From Flammeovirgaceae bacterium BBD 1991-12 (GTDB lineage: Bacteria; Bacteroidota; Bacteroidia; Cytophagales; Cyclobacteriaceae), in NCBI GenBank assembly GCA_001657315.1, contig LYSV01000020.1, positions 49,739 to 113,738 on the forward strand: DNA of 64,000 nucleotides, in the 5' to 3' direction. The notes below the pieces were generated by a model. It saw only the letters and a list, made by a program, of their open reading frames with translations, was not told where the DNA came from and made no database searches. Shown here piece after piece: positions 43,717 through 52,774 of the stretch (positions within the stretch are counted from its first letter, which is position 1; the number at the start of each line of letters is the position of its first letter). The position numbers were made by a program, and so were the translations under genes.

Positions 43717-43758
43717 CAGACCCAATTTAGAAAACGGTTTATTTAAGATATAAAAGAG

Positions 43759-43998
43759 ATGTCAAGAGTTTGCCAGATTACCGGAAAGAAGGCGAGGGTA
43801 GGGAACAACGTTTCGCACGCGAACAACAAGACGAAAAGAAGATTCTACCCCAATCTTCAAAAGAAAAGGTTTTATATTCCTGATGAAGACAAGTGGATCA
43901 CTCTGAAGGTATCTACTTCGGCGATCCGTACCATCAATAAAAACGGTATCAGCGCGGTCCTGAAAAAGGCCAGGGCAGAGGGTAACATTCTGGTATAG
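43759..43998 (+). CDS. rpmB: 50S ribosomal protein L28
   Basis: 79 residues with [25 protein letters not shown] and a basic core, diagnostic of bL28. Binds 23S rRNA in the large subunit. First of rpmB-rpmG-DUF4295, separated by 21 and 2 bp and closed by a terminator. The single N-terminal Cys fits a form without the full zinc knuckle. Confidence 0.97.
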   Translation: MSRVCQITGKKARVGNNVSHANNKTKRRFYPNLQKKRFYIPDEDKWITLKVSTSAIRTINKNGISAVLKKARAEGNILV

Positions 43999-44019
43999 CA
44001 TAGTTAAAAGCATTGGATC

Positions 44020-44202
44020 ATGGCAAAAAAAGGTAACAGGGTACAAGTGATTTTGGAGTGTACTGAGCACAAACAAAGCGGTATGCCGGGGACTTCGAGG
44101 TACATCACCACCAAGAACAGGAAAAATACTCCTGACCGGCTGGAGATAAAGAAGTACAACCCTATTCTGAAAAAATATACGGTTCACAAAGAAATTAAAT
44201 AA
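44020..44202 (+). CDS. rpmG: 50S ribosomal protein L33
   Basis: 60 residues, [17 protein letters not shown] then [18 protein letters not shown] and [13 protein letters not shown], matching bL33. Only one Cys remains, so this is the zinc-independent form. Follows rpmB in the usual order and precedes the DUF4295 gene by two bases. Confidence 0.97.
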   Translation: MAKKGNRVQVILECTEHKQSGMPGTSRYITTKNRKNTPDRLEIKKYNPILKKYTVHKEIK

Positions 44203-44204
44203 TC

Positions 44205-44357
44205 ATGGCTAAGAAGGTAGTTGCAACTCTACAGAAAGGCGGAGGTAAGAATTTTGCAAAGGTGATAAAGGCTGTAAAGTCTGAAAAGACCGGTGCCTAT
44301 ACATTCAGGGAAGAAATGGTGCCTTTGGATCAGGTAAAGGAGGCTTTGGCCAAATAA
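44205..44357 (+). CDS. DUF4295 protein, 50 aa, ribosome-linked context
   Basis: Very short gene: MAKKVVATLQKGGGKNFAKV to the TAA at 44355. Lysine-rich (about 11 Lys) and starting like neighbouring ribosomal proteins. It matches the DUF4295 family found in Bacteroidota directly after rpmG. The two-base spacing and shared terminator indicate co-expression with L28 and L33. A role as a phylum-specific ribosomal protein is likely. I recall a novel large-subunit protein reported in the Flavobacterium ribosome but cannot confirm that it is this family. Confidence 0.88.
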   Translation: MAKKVVATLQKGGGKNFAKVIKAVKSEKTGAYTFREEMVPLDQVKEALAK

Positions 44358-44388
44358 ACCTCGTAGCAGGGTACCTGACAGGATATTG

Positions 44389-44418
44389 TCCCATTCGGTA
44401 GTTCGGATGGGATTTTTT
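44389..44418 (+). terminator. Intrinsic terminator of the rpmB-rpmG-DUF4295 operon
   Basis: TCCCATTCG (44389-44397) pairs with CGGATGGGA (44404-44412), one G-T wobble, 6-base loop, followed directly by TTTTTTG. Confidence 0.85.
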
Positions 44419-44550
44419 GTTTTGCATCAGGCTTCCGGTGATGTTGGCAGCGAAACCGGATGGCATGTTTTCTTTCCTTTATTGTTTATATTCAGACCGG
44501 CAATGAAAACTGGTTCTGCGTAAGCCCACAGAGTTTAGCGACTGGCCGGT

Positions 44551-44558
44551 TAAATTTG
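44551..44558 (+). promoter_or_regulatory. -7 element for ftsY
   Basis: TAAATTTG is an exact TAnnTTTG match, 41 bases before the ftsY ATG and after the ribosomal operon terminator. No good -33 box. Confidence 0.45.
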
Positions 44559-44599
44559 TTTGATATAGATCACGATTACATATATTAGAATTTTCAACT

Positions 44600-45565
44600 A
44601 TGGCCCTGTTCGGTGGATTATTCTCTAAGGAAAAGAAAGAAAACCTTGATAAAGGGTTGGAAAAAACCAAACAAAGCTTTTTCGGCAAACTTGGAAAGGC
44701 AATGGTGGGTAAGTCCCGGGTGGATGAGGAAGTGCTTGACGAGCTGGAAGAAGTACTGATCACATCGGATGTAGGGGTCAATACTACCATTAAGATCATT
44801 GAGCGGATAGAGGAGCGTGTTGCACGGGACAAGTACCTGGGTGTAGATGAGCTCAACCGTATCCTGAGAGAAGAAATAGCCGGTCTGCTCGCTGAGAACA
44901 ATTCAGAGGACCTGGACGATTTCAGCATACCCAGAGGAACGAAACCCTACGTTATCATGGTGGTGGGTGTTAATGGTGTAGGAAAAACCACAACCATTGG
45001 TAAACTGGCTGCTCAGTTCAAGGCAAAGGGTCTGAAGGTGGTGCTGGGAGCAGCGGATACATTCAGGGCTGCCGCTGTAGACCAGATCAGGCTTTGGGGT
45101 GAGCGGGTGGATGTACCGGTGGTGGCTAAAGGCATGAACACTGACCCTTCGGCCGTGGCCTATGATGCCGTGAAGTATGGGGTGGAACAGGAAGCTGACG
45201 TCGTGATCATAGATACAGCAGGGCGCCTTCATACCAAGGTGAACCTGATGAATGAGCTCTCCAAGATCAGACGTGTCATGCAGAAGTTCATTGAAGAGGC
45301 ACCCCATGAGGTGTTACTGGTACTGGACGGTAGTACCGGTCAGAATGCAGCCATACAAGCCCGCGAATTTACCAAAGCAACGGAGGTAACTTCATTGGCC
45401 ATTACCAAACTGGATGGAACCGCCAAAGGCGGTGTGGTCATAGGGATCTCCGATGAATTCAGGATACCGGTAAAATACATAGGGGTAGGCGAAAAGGTGA
45501 ATGACCTTCAGGTATTTAACAAGATGGAGTTTGTGGATTCCTTTTTCCGGAAGGGTGAAGCCTGA
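44600..45565 (+). CDS. ftsY: Signal recognition particle receptor FtsY
   Basis: Docks SRP-ribosome complexes at the membrane. 321 residues with a short N-terminal region, the NG domain and all SRP-GTPase motifs: G1 GVNGVGKTTTIGKLA, DTFRAAAVDQ, G3 DTAGRLHTK, G4 TKLDGTAKGG, and GVGEKVNDL at the end. It lacks the long acidic A domain of E. coli FtsY, as is common in Bacteroidota. Own promoter after the ribosomal operon. Confidence 0.97.
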   Translation: MALFGGLFSKEKKENLDKGLEKTKQSFFGKLGKAMVGKSRVDEEVLDELEEVLITSDVGVNTTIKIIERIEERVARDKYLGVDELNRILREEIAGLLAENNSEDLDDFSIPRGTKPYVIMVVGVNGVGKTTTIGKLAAQFKAKGLKVVLGAADTFRAAAVDQIRLWGERVDVPVVAKGMNTDPSAVAYDAVKYGVEQEADVVIIDTAGRLHTKVNLMNELSKIRRVMQKFIEEAPHEVLLVLDGSTGQNAAIQAREFTKATEVTSLAITKLDGTAKGGVVIGISDEFRIPVKYIGVGEKVNDLQVFNKMEFVDSFFRKGEA

Positions 45566-45620
45566 GTCATAAGTGTACCGGGTGACGTATCTTCTACCTG
45601 TTGTGCGTGTGCTTTCAGTT

Positions 45621-46331
45621 CTACTCACTCAGCAATGTCTTCGGAGTTTTTCTTATGGGTATCCTCAGCATGATCCAGTAGTCAAAGTCCCACATGACCA
45701 CCTCATCGGCCCGGCCGTACCCAGGGATCTCGTGAGGGATCAGATCATTTCGCTCAAAGGTATCTACGCCGAACTTAAAGCGTGCAGTATAGGCCAGCCA
45801 AAGGTATTTCCAGATCTTTACCTTTATACCTGTCACCATTTCATACCAGCTTGCCCTTAGGCCAGTGTTGGAAATAATGTTTTCCTCGTTGGGATAGAAA
45901 CCACTGGGGCTCGTGTATCTGAGCTCATCGTCAAATGTGGTCCAGGCATATCGCAATCCAAAGAAAAGCGCATTTTTTTCCAGATCTTTTTTCAGAAAGT
46001 TAACCTCAGGGCCTATCCTGAAATAGCTACCACTGATCTCATACTGATGGCCCATATCATTTTGTCGCGTTCTATCCAGGCGCCCCCATTCCACATTCAG
46101 GAAGTACCGGTGGAAATCTATATCGGCGGTGAATGTAAATTCTGTGACGTCTTCTTCCGTAAAGGTTCTCACAATATTGATCGCCTCCGTCCCAAAACGT
46201 ACTCCGGTGGGTATGAACTTACCTTTCACGGAATCCGGATGGATGACCAGCTCCTGTGCCTGTGAGCCAAGCGCGCCCAACAGCAATATCAGGTTAATTA
46301 AAGATCCGGATATCTTCATCGATCTCTTCAA
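45621..46331 (-). CDS. DUF6048-like outer-membrane beta protein
   Basis: 236 residues with a signal peptide (LINLILLLGALGSQA-Q) and alternating amphipathic strands rich in aromatics (RYFLNVEWGRL, FFGLRYAWTTF), as expected of a small outer-membrane barrel. The start overlaps the end of the DUF6452-like gene by 38 bases in another frame, so the two are coupled. The DUF6452-DUF6048 pairing is a recurring Bacteroidota arrangement as I know it. Function unknown. Confidence 0.8.
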   Translation of the reverse strand: MKRSMKISGSLINLILLLGALGSQAQELVIHPDSVKGKFIPTGVRFGTEAINIVRTFTEEDVTEFTFTADIDFHRYFLNVEWGRLDRTRQNDMGHQYEISGSYFRIGPEVNFLKKDLEKNALFFGLRYAWTTFDDELRYTSPSGFYPNEENIISNTGLRASWYEMVTGIKVKIWKYLWLAYTARFKFGVDTFERNDLIPHEIPGYGRADEVVMWDFDYWIMLRIPIRKTPKTLLSE

Positions 46332-46743
46332 TTAGAATATTATTGACAATGCTGATGGAGTCAAAGTCGTTACGGGAATAATTCAGGTCGGTAAACAATA
46401 TCTCTATACCGCAATCCTCAGAAACCAGGCGGGTGCTTGTTTGATAGGTCAGTACCAATGTATCAAGGCCAAATTCCGTATCAAAGCTGATCGTAATGGA
46501 GTTTCCCAATGGGTCGACAGGGACGAGTACTTTGCCACTCAATGTGGTATCAGAGAGTAATATGCTGTCTGATCCCACAATCCTTACACTTTCGATATCT
46601 ACTATATCCTGCTCCCCATCCTCAGTTTTGTAAAACTTCAGGTTGGCAAAATCAGTTGTACTGGTCACACAGTCAGGATCGTCAAGGCACGATACAAGAC
46701 CTACAAAAAAGATGAAAACAAGGCCTAAGGGAATCTTTTTCAT
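46294..46743 (-). CDS. DUF6452-like lipoprotein
   Basis: 149 residues from the ATG at 46743 (MKKIPLGLVFIFFVGLVSC), where a lipobox (LVSC) follows the hydrophobic stretch. The longer frame to 46866 would start upstream of the promoter. The mature protein begins LDDPDC and is beta-rich with a second Cys (EDCGIEILF), a possible disulfide pair. It precedes and overlaps the DUF6048-like gene. Function unknown. Confidence 0.82.
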   Translation of the reverse strand: MKKIPLGLVFIFFVGLVSCLDDPDCVTSTTDFANLKFYKTEDGEQDIVDIESVRIVGSDSILLSDTTLSGKVLVPVDPLGNSITISFDTEFGLDTLVLTYQTSTRLVSEDCGIEILFTDLNYSRNDFDSISIVNNILIEEIDEDIRIFN

Positions 46744-46753
46744 TTGCAAGGCA

Positions 46754-46761
46754 CAAATATA
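46754..46761 (-). promoter_or_regulatory. -7 element placing the DUF6452-like start near +4
   Basis: TATATTTG on the minus strand is an exact match only 10 bases upstream of the ATG. The predicted transcript would have a leader of about 3-5 nt, nearly leaderless. Confidence 0.45.
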
Positions 46762-46865
46762 ATCATTGGATCGTGAATCAAAGGTTTTATCCCTGGTATT
46801 GGGTTTTCTGCCGTTGGTTTTCATCTTCCCTGCAGCACAACGTAAAAACGGTAATTTGTTATCCA

Positions 46866-46897
46866 TTCGTTATTAACGAAGCCTTGTGCTAATTTTG
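46866..46897 (+). promoter_or_regulatory. rimO promoter candidate
   Basis: TTCG (46866-46869), 20-bp spacer, exact TAATTTTG (46890-46897). The predicted start near 46904 leaves about 16 nt before the TTG codon of rimO. Confidence 0.6.
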
Positions 46898-46919
46898 TGC
46901 CAGATTAAATGGTGACGAA

Positions 46920-48233
46920 TTGAAAACCAAGGGCAGAAAAAAAGATAAGGTAAACATAGTTACACTCGGATGCTCCAAAAACCTGGTAGACTCTGAGGTG
47001 ATGCTTACCCAGTTGAGGGGGAATCAGATCGATGCAACGCATGAATCGCAAAAGGATGAAGCGAACGTGGTGATCGTAAATACCTGTGGGTTTATAGACA
47101 ATGCCAAGCAAGAGTCTGTTGATACCATTTTAAGATATGCTGACGCAAAGGAGGAAGGCACAATAGACAAACTTTATGTGACGGGATGCCTGTCGCAGCG
47201 CTACCGGGATGACCTGGAGGAGGAGATCCCGCAGGTAGACGCCTTTTTTGGCACCATGGAGCTGCCTCTGCTGTTGAAAAAGTTCAATGCTGACTACAAG
47301 CAGGAACTTTTGGGCGAAAGGATCCTTACCATGGCCAGTCACTATGCTTACCTGAAAATATCGGAAGGCTGTGACCGTCCCTGTTCATTTTGCGCTATTC
47401 CGCTGATGAGAGGGAAGCATGTCTCCAAACCTATTGAGCAGATCGTGACCGAGGCAAGGAACCTGGCGAAAAACGGAGTGAAGGAGCTTTTACTCATCGC
47501 TCAGGACTCCACCTACTATGGTTTGGATATTTACAAAAAAAGGAACTTGGCCGGGCTGCTAAGAAATCTTTCCGATGTAGCGGGTATAGACTGGATCAGG
47601 CTTCATTATGCTTTTCCCACAGGCTTTCCTACCGATATTCTGGAGGTGATGGCTGAGAGGGATAATATATGCAACTACCTGGATATGCCGCTACAGCATG
47701 GAGCCACACAGGTATTGAAACATATGCGCAGGGGCACCACACGTGAAAAGCAGCAGGAACTGATCCATACTATCCGCGAAAAGGTGCCGGGCATAGCGCT
47801 GCGTACTACCTTAATTGCCGGCTATCCCGGAGAGACGGAGCAGGACTTTGAGGAGATGATGGATTTTGTGGAGGAGTCACGCTTTGAGCGAATGGGTGTA
47901 TTCACCTATAGCCATGAAGAGAATACACATGCCCATAATTTTGATGACGATGTGCCCGATGAGGTGAAGCAGGAAAGAGCTGACCAGCTTATGGCGCTGC
48001 AGGAGAATATCTCATGGGAGATCAATCAAAAGAAGATAGGAGAAACCTGTAAGGTTTTGATTGACAGAAGAGAAGGTGGCCGGTTCATAGGACGAACGGA
48101 ATTTGATTCGCCGGAAGTGGACAACGAAGTGATCATCACGGCTGATGACCGCTACCTCCGCATAGGGGATTTCGTGAATGTGAAGATCACGGGTGCTTCG
48201 GAGTTTGATCTCCATGGTGAACCGGTGCTGTAA
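46920..48233 (+). CDS. rimO: Ribosomal protein S12 methylthiotransferase
   Basis: Radical-SAM enzyme adding a methylthio group to the conserved Asp of S12. 437 residues starting at TTG. N-terminal UPF0004 domain with cysteines in TLGCSKN, VNTCGFI and VTGCLSQ, radical-SAM cluster motif CDRPCSFC near residue 150, and a C-terminal TRAM domain. The FGTMELP and GCDRPCSFCAIPLMRG patterns favour RimO over MiaB. bshC follows 64 bp later. Confidence 0.95.
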   Translation: MKTKGRKKDKVNIVTLGCSKNLVDSEVMLTQLRGNQIDATHESQKDEANVVIVNTCGFIDNAKQESVDTILRYADAKEEGTIDKLYVTGCLSQRYRDDLEEEIPQVDAFFGTMELPLLLKKFNADYKQELLGERILTMASHYAYLKISEGCDRPCSFCAIPLMRGKHVSKPIEQIVTEARNLAKNGVKELLLIAQDSTYYGLDIYKKRNLAGLLRNLSDVAGIDWIRLHYAFPTGFPTDILEVMAERDNICNYLDMPLQHGATQVLKHMRRGTTREKQQELIHTIREKVPGIALRTTLIAGYPGETEQDFEEMMDFVEESRFERMGVFTYSHEENTHAHNFDDDVPDEVKQERADQLMALQENISWEINQKKIGETCKVLIDRREGGRFIGRTEFDSPEVDNEVIITADDRYLRIGDFVNVKITGASEFDLHGEPVL

Positions 48234-48297
48234 TTTTTAAAACCATGACCTTAAAAAATCAGTTAAAGTCATTGTACCGCTAAAAGAGGACAAAGCT

Positions 48298-49854
48298 ATG
48301 ACTGTAAACAAAGTTGATCTCAGGGATACCCGTCGTTTTGGAGCACTTTTTTTGGATTATCTGGAGGGTAGGGATCAGCTTAGGGAGTTTTACGGGAATG
48401 CTCCTGAGATAGCCAACTTCAGAGCTCAGATCGAGGCCAAAAAGTTTCCCGCAGAAAGAAGAAAAATACTCTGTCAGGCGCTGGAAGAACAGTACACTGA
48501 CCTGCCTCTCACCGATCAGGTAAAAAATAACCTCCACCTGCTTGCCGAAGCCAATACCTACACCATCACTACCGGACATCAGCTCAATCTTTTCACCGGC
48601 CCCCTTTATTTCATCTATAAAATTGTGACTGTCATCAGGACGTGTCAGGAATTGAAGGCACAATACCCTTCCTGTCATTTTGTGCCGGTCTACTGGATGG
48701 CCACGGAAGATCACGACTTTGAAGAGATCAATCATTTCCGTTTCAATGGTAAAAAATATCAATGGGAAACAGATCAAAGCGGCGCTGTAGGGCGTTTCAA
48801 CCTGTCAGATATTAGCGATTTCGTCAAAACTGTTCCTGGTGCCCCTGAGTTTTTTAAAACGGCCTACAGGCAAAAAGATCTTGCTGCGGCTGTAAGGCAT
48901 TATGTAAACCATCTTTTCGGTGACTATGGGCTGGTGGTAGTAGATGGTGATGATCACACATTGAAAAAGGAGCTATCAGAAGTGATCAGGGATGACCTCT
49001 TTCATCACACCGCAAAATCGCTGGTAGATGATCAGTCTGGTAAACTGAATGAGCTGGGCTACAAAACACAGGTCTTTCCGCGTGAGATCAACTTCTTTTA
49101 TTTGCAGGATAATGTTCGCGAGAGAATTGAGAAGGAAAATGGCGTTTTTAAGGTGCTGAATACTGATGATGAGTTCCAAAATACTGAGCTGGAGGCGCTG
49201 ATAGAAGCTGAACCTGAGCGATTCAGTCCCAATGTGATCCTGCGCCCCTTATACCAGGAGATGATCCTGCCTAACCTCGCCTACATAGGAGGGCCCGCTG
49301 AAGTGGCCTACTGGCTGCAACTGAAACCTGTTTTTGATCACTATCATGAGATCTTTCCTGTACTTATGCCCAGGAACTTTGCTATGGTTATCCCTGATCA
49401 TCTGCAAAAAAAGCTGGAAAAGACAGGCCTGGCGATAACCGATCTGTTTCAGGAAAAGCACGGCCTGCTGGCCCGGATGGCGGTGGAAAACGCCGACCAT
49501 AAAGTGCGCTTAAATGGTCAGGTGCAGGAAATGGTGGATCTGTTTGAGCGGATAAGAGTTCAGGCAGAGAATATCGACCCTACCCTAACCGCCCATGTGG
49601 CCGCCCAGCAGGCAAGGACCCGGCATAAACTGGAGACCATAGAAAAGAAATTCGTACGCGCGGAAAAGCGGCTACAGGCCGACAGGCTTCGTCAGGCAGA
49701 GTCTGTTATAGATCAACTTTTTCCTAACGAAGGCCTGCAGGAAAGAACGGATAATTTTCTTGATTTCTATCTGACCGACCCTTCATTCATTGACCAGCTC
49801 ATTACTCACTTTGATCCCTTTGATTACAGGTTCCACGTCCTGGGCAACGGTTAA
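48298..49854 (+). CDS. bshC: Bacillithiol biosynthesis cysteine-adding enzyme BshC
   Basis: 518 residues, normal for BshC, which adds cysteine to GlcN-malate in the last step of bacillithiol synthesis. Diagnostic stretches include TGHQLNLFTGPLYFIYK, VPVYWMATEDHDFEE, RPLYQEMILPNLAYIGGPAE and YWLQLKPVFDH. A C-terminal coiled coil (about 420-490) is present. No bshA or bshB nearby. It implies that the cell uses bacillithiol rather than glutathione. Confidence 0.95.
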   Translation: MTVNKVDLRDTRRFGALFLDYLEGRDQLREFYGNAPEIANFRAQIEAKKFPAERRKILCQALEEQYTDLPLTDQVKNNLHLLAEANTYTITTGHQLNLFTGPLYFIYKIVTVIRTCQELKAQYPSCHFVPVYWMATEDHDFEEINHFRFNGKKYQWETDQSGAVGRFNLSDISDFVKTVPGAPEFFKTAYRQKDLAAAVRHYVNHLFGDYGLVVVDGDDHTLKKELSEVIRDDLFHHTAKSLVDDQSGKLNELGYKTQVFPREINFFYLQDNVRERIEKENGVFKVLNTDDEFQNTELEALIEAEPERFSPNVILRPLYQEMILPNLAYIGGPAEVAYWLQLKPVFDHYHEIFPVLMPRNFAMVIPDHLQKKLEKTGLAITDLFQEKHGLLARMAVENADHKVRLNGQVQEMVDLFERIRVQAENIDPTLTAHVAAQQARTRHKLETIEKKFVRAEKRLQADRLRQAESVIDQLFPNEGLQERTDNFLDFYLTDPSFIDQLITHFDPFDYRFHVLGNG

Positions 49855-49949
49855 TTCATAAGGAGAGCTGCAAGGCCTTTCTATTGTTTGGTTTTTACCC
49901 TCGTCTTATTACTTTAGTGATCGTTGTGTGCAGCTCCTGTTTTGTGAAT

Positions 49950-50021
49950 GGTTAACAGTTGGTAGTTTGAACTTAGAACTTTGATCATTCAACGTTAAAC
50001 AGTCTGGCTGCTAACTGTTAC
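49950..50021. repeat. Heptad-phased inverted repeat between bshC and the cyclo-ligase gene
   Basis: Plus-strand steps GTTAACA, GTTGGTA, GTTTGAA, CTTAGAA, CTTTGAT, CATTCAA, CGTTAAA, CAGTCTG, GCTGCTA, ACTGTTA. The ends are complementary (GGTTAACAGTT versus AACTGTTACC), giving an imperfect hairpin. It stops nine bases before the downstream ATG. Confidence 0.75.
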
Positions 50022-50029
50022 CCCATAAC

Positions 50030-50608
50030 ATGGTAGACAAAAGTACCTTACGCCGGGTTTATCTTGAAAAACGTCTGACCCTGAGTCAGGATGAATTGTT
50101 CAGGAGGAATGATCAGTTGGTTGCTACATTGCTGTCGCATATTGACTTCACGGCTTTTAAATACATACATCTCTTCGTCCCTATCCTCAAAAAGAAGGAA
50201 GTGAATACGTGGAAAGTAATGGAAGCCGTAAGGAATACAAATCAAAGTGCAAAATTTGTAACCTCCAGGATGCTGAAGGATGGAGAGCTGGAGCATTTCG
50301 AAATTGACGTCACTACCCGGTTTGAGGAAAACAAGTGGGGAGTGCCGCAGCCTGTTGGTGCCTGTAGGGCTGACATCGGCAAAATAGACCTTGTCCTCAT
50401 TCCACTGATCGTATATGATAAACAGGGCCATCGTATTGGTTATGGTAAGGGGTATTACGATCGTTTTCTCAAAAAAATCGCACAGGCATACAAGCTGGGG
50501 GTTTCTCTGGGGCCGCCACTGGACGTCATAAGTGACAATAATGCATATGACGTAAGGATGGATGCCTGTGTGAGTCCGTTCATGTTCTATAAATTTCAAA
50601 TGTCATGA
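50030..50608 (+). CDS. 5-formyltetrahydrofolate cyclo-ligase
   Basis: Converts 5-formyl-THF to 5,10-methenyl-THF with ATP. 192 residues, with the family signature GYGKGYYDRFL near residue 140 and an early KRLTLSQDELFRRN segment for folate and ATP contacts. The downstream DsrE gene overlaps its stop (ATGA). Confidence 0.93.
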   Translation: MVDKSTLRRVYLEKRLTLSQDELFRRNDQLVATLLSHIDFTAFKYIHLFVPILKKKEVNTWKVMEAVRNTNQSAKFVTSRMLKDGELEHFEIDVTTRFEENKWGVPQPVGACRADIGKIDLVLIPLIVYDKQGHRIGYGKGYYDRFLKKIAQAYKLGVSLGPPLDVISDNNAYDVRMDACVSPFMFYKFQMS

Positions 50609-51135
50609 AAAATATCCTTTTCGCCGTTTTCCTGCTTTGTGGGTTTAACGGATTTACACAAAAGCTTTTGAATCCGGTCATTAAGAATTACGGAGGCATT
50701 TACAACGTTGAAAAAGCCACAGTAAAGGCAGATCCTGAGGAGGAATACAAAATTGTGGTTGATGTAGTGACGGGCGCAGAAGATGCGTATGATGTGGCGT
50801 GGGGTTTGACCAACGTAGCCCGTATGATCAATCTGCATGCCGTAAGTGGAGCTGATATGGACAGGATGCATGTAGTACTGGCCATTCACGGCTCTGCAGC
50901 CTACACAGTGATGAGTAACAAAGCTTTCAGGGAAAGGTTTGATACCGATAATCCCAATATTGAATTGATGAGGGCGTTGAAAAGCGCCGGCGTAAAACTA
51001 ACGGTATGTGGCCAATCCCTGCTCGGAAGAGAAATAGATGTAAAAACTGTATTACCGGAGGTGGAAATTGCTACCTCCATGCTTACCACGGTCACTACCT
51101 ATCAACTGAAGGGATATGCCATGTTAAAGTTCTGA
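50605..51135 (+). CDS. Exported DsrE-family protein
   Basis: 176 residues with a signal peptide (NILFAVFLLCGFNGFTQ) followed by a DsrE/F-like fold: RMHVVLAIHGSAAYTV and GVKLTVCGQSL, where the Cys sits at the family's conserved position. DsrE proteins handle sulfur; a periplasmic single-Cys form may act in thiol or persulfide transfer. Overlaps the cyclo-ligase stop by four bases. Confidence 0.87.
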   Translation: MKNILFAVFLLCGFNGFTQKLLNPVIKNYGGIYNVEKATVKADPEEEYKIVVDVVTGAEDAYDVAWGLTNVARMINLHAVSGADMDRMHVVLAIHGSAAYTVMSNKAFRERFDTDNPNIELMRALKSAGVKLTVCGQSLLGREIDVKTVLPEVEIATSMLTTVTTYQLKGYAMLKF

Positions 51136-51306
51136 GATTTACGAGCGTCTGTTCATTCTGGTATTTTTGTCCATAGGGGTTTACCATTTCCTGAAAACCC
51201 CTGGGTGCACTGGTCATTTCCCTTATTATAAATTACAGGAATACTCCATGATAACCTGAACATTTCTTTCTTAGCTTGAGCATCTGATTTAGGTGAAATG
51301 TAAAGC

Positions 51307-52677
51307 TTGAAAGAGATGAAAAGGTTTGGAAACGCAGTTAAACTGTTTATTATTGGTCTGGGAGTGGTTTTTATTGCCTGTGAGCAGGAGGAGATGGATT
51401 TGGTTGAGCAGCAGGTTGAATCGAGTGCCGTTCAGGACACAACGTACACGGACGCCGAGTTAATGCTGATACTCGAGGAGGAGTTAAAGTATATTGAAGA
51501 CGAAAAACAGGGCAGGATCGTGGATATCTCCGGTATGGACGTTGTTAAGGAAAACCCTAAAAAGGTGTACGTTCATTATATGCCGTGGTTCCAAAGTAAG
51601 GAGCATGATGGCTACTGGGGACAACACTGGACCATGACCAACCAAAACCCCGATATTATCGATGGGAATGGTCGCCGTCAGATAGCATCATATTATTATC
51701 CTTTGATCGGACCTTATTCCTCCAGTGATCCTGATCTCCATGAGTATCATTTTCTTATGATGAAATTCTCAGGCATTGATGGGGTGATCTTCGACTGGTA
51801 CGGTAGCAGGGACCTGTATGACTATGGTCTGATAAAGAAATCAACAGAGTCGTTTATTGCTAAAATTGAAGAGCTCGGTCTTACATTTTCCATTATGTAC
51901 GAAGACCGTGTGGCAGTGCAGGCGGCCGAACAGCAACTGGCCCCAAGTGCCATTGAAGCTGCTCAGGAAGACTTCATCTACATGGATCAACAGTATTTTT
52001 CAAGTCCGGAATACCTCAGATTTGGAGGGAATAACATTTTATTTGTTTTTGGCCCCCATCATTTGACCACCCCGGCCGAATGGGATCAGGTCTTTAGCGT
52101 TATCCCCCCTTCAGACAGACCGGATTTTTTAACATTATGGGCAGCTCAGGGCAGGGTGGGCCCCAATGCCTCTGGTGAATTTCTTTGGGTGGATAAAGAT
52201 CATCTGCTTGCGCATGAACACTACTACAGCGTATATCCCCAGGGTAACATGATCACGGTAGGAGGTTCCTACCCGGGGTTCAGGAGTTTTTATGCGGATG
52301 GAGGCTGGTCTGACGGTATCAATGAGTGGACGATAGATACTGATAGCGGACGAACCTTTGTGGAAACCCTTAACTACACACATCATGAGGTAGCAGACTT
52401 CATTCAGATCATAACCTGGAATGACTTTGGAGAAGGCACCATGATAGAACCCACAGAGGAGTTTGGTTTCATGTACCTTCAGCTATTGCAGGAATATACG
52501 GGTGTGTCCTTTACTCCCAACGATCTGCAAACCGCACTTGATCTGTATGTTGCACGGAAAAGTTTTGCAGAAAATGATGTTGCACAGGCATTGCTGAACC
52601 GCACCTACAGATATATGAAAAAACAGAATGTCGATCGGGCGCGATCAATTTTGAGAGCAGTCAACCGGTTTTATTAA
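51307..52677 (+). CDS. GH99/GH71-like glycoside hydrolase lipoprotein
   Basis: 456 residues. The N-terminal hydrophobic region ends in VFIACEQEE, a lipobox, so it is predicted to be lipid-anchored. The start may be 51307 (TTG) or 51316 (ATG). The catalytic domain shows VYVHYMPWFQSKEHDGYW, IDGVIFDWYG and TWNDFGEGTMIEPT, the last carrying the paired Glu pattern of GH99 endo-mannosidases. It probably cleaves alpha-mannoside-type glycans at the cell surface. No SusC/D genes are adjacent. Confidence 0.88.
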   Translation: MKEMKRFGNAVKLFIIGLGVVFIACEQEEMDLVEQQVESSAVQDTTYTDAELMLILEEELKYIEDEKQGRIVDISGMDVVKENPKKVYVHYMPWFQSKEHDGYWGQHWTMTNQNPDIIDGNGRRQIASYYYPLIGPYSSSDPDLHEYHFLMMKFSGIDGVIFDWYGSRDLYDYGLIKKSTESFIAKIEELGLTFSIMYEDRVAVQAAEQQLAPSAIEAAQEDFIYMDQQYFSSPEYLRFGGNNILFVFGPHHLTTPAEWDQVFSVIPPSDRPDFLTLWAAQGRVGPNASGEFLWVDKDHLLAHEHYYSVYPQGNMITVGGSYPGFRSFYADGGWSDGINEWTIDTDSGRTFVETLNYTHHEVADFIQIITWNDFGEGTMIEPTEEFGFMYLQLLQEYTGVSFTPNDLQTALDLYVARKSFAENDVAQALLNRTYRYMKKQNVDRARSILRAVNRFY

Positions 52678-52774
52678 AGATTGGCGATGAGTTTGGTCCG
52701 GCTTTCGTTTTTCTAAAGATAGATCGTCACTACGAGTTTCTGTATTTTCAAAAATACTTGAAATATGGAAAATA

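Larger units (their letters stand above)
43328..43758. other. 431-bp intergenic region, rocD-rpmB, with possible coding remnant
   Basis: Holds the divergent rocD and rpmB promoters at its ends. On the minus strand 43495-43611 is an open 39-codon frame, closed by a stop at 43492. It encodes a protein-like stretch (KVELIEQFAMAWITLAVAW, then KEGRNIAFKVLRR) with no upstream start but an internal ATG. It may be the tail of a lost gene. A 7-bp hairpin GGTAGAA/TTCTACC lies at 43474-43496. Confidence 0.35.
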
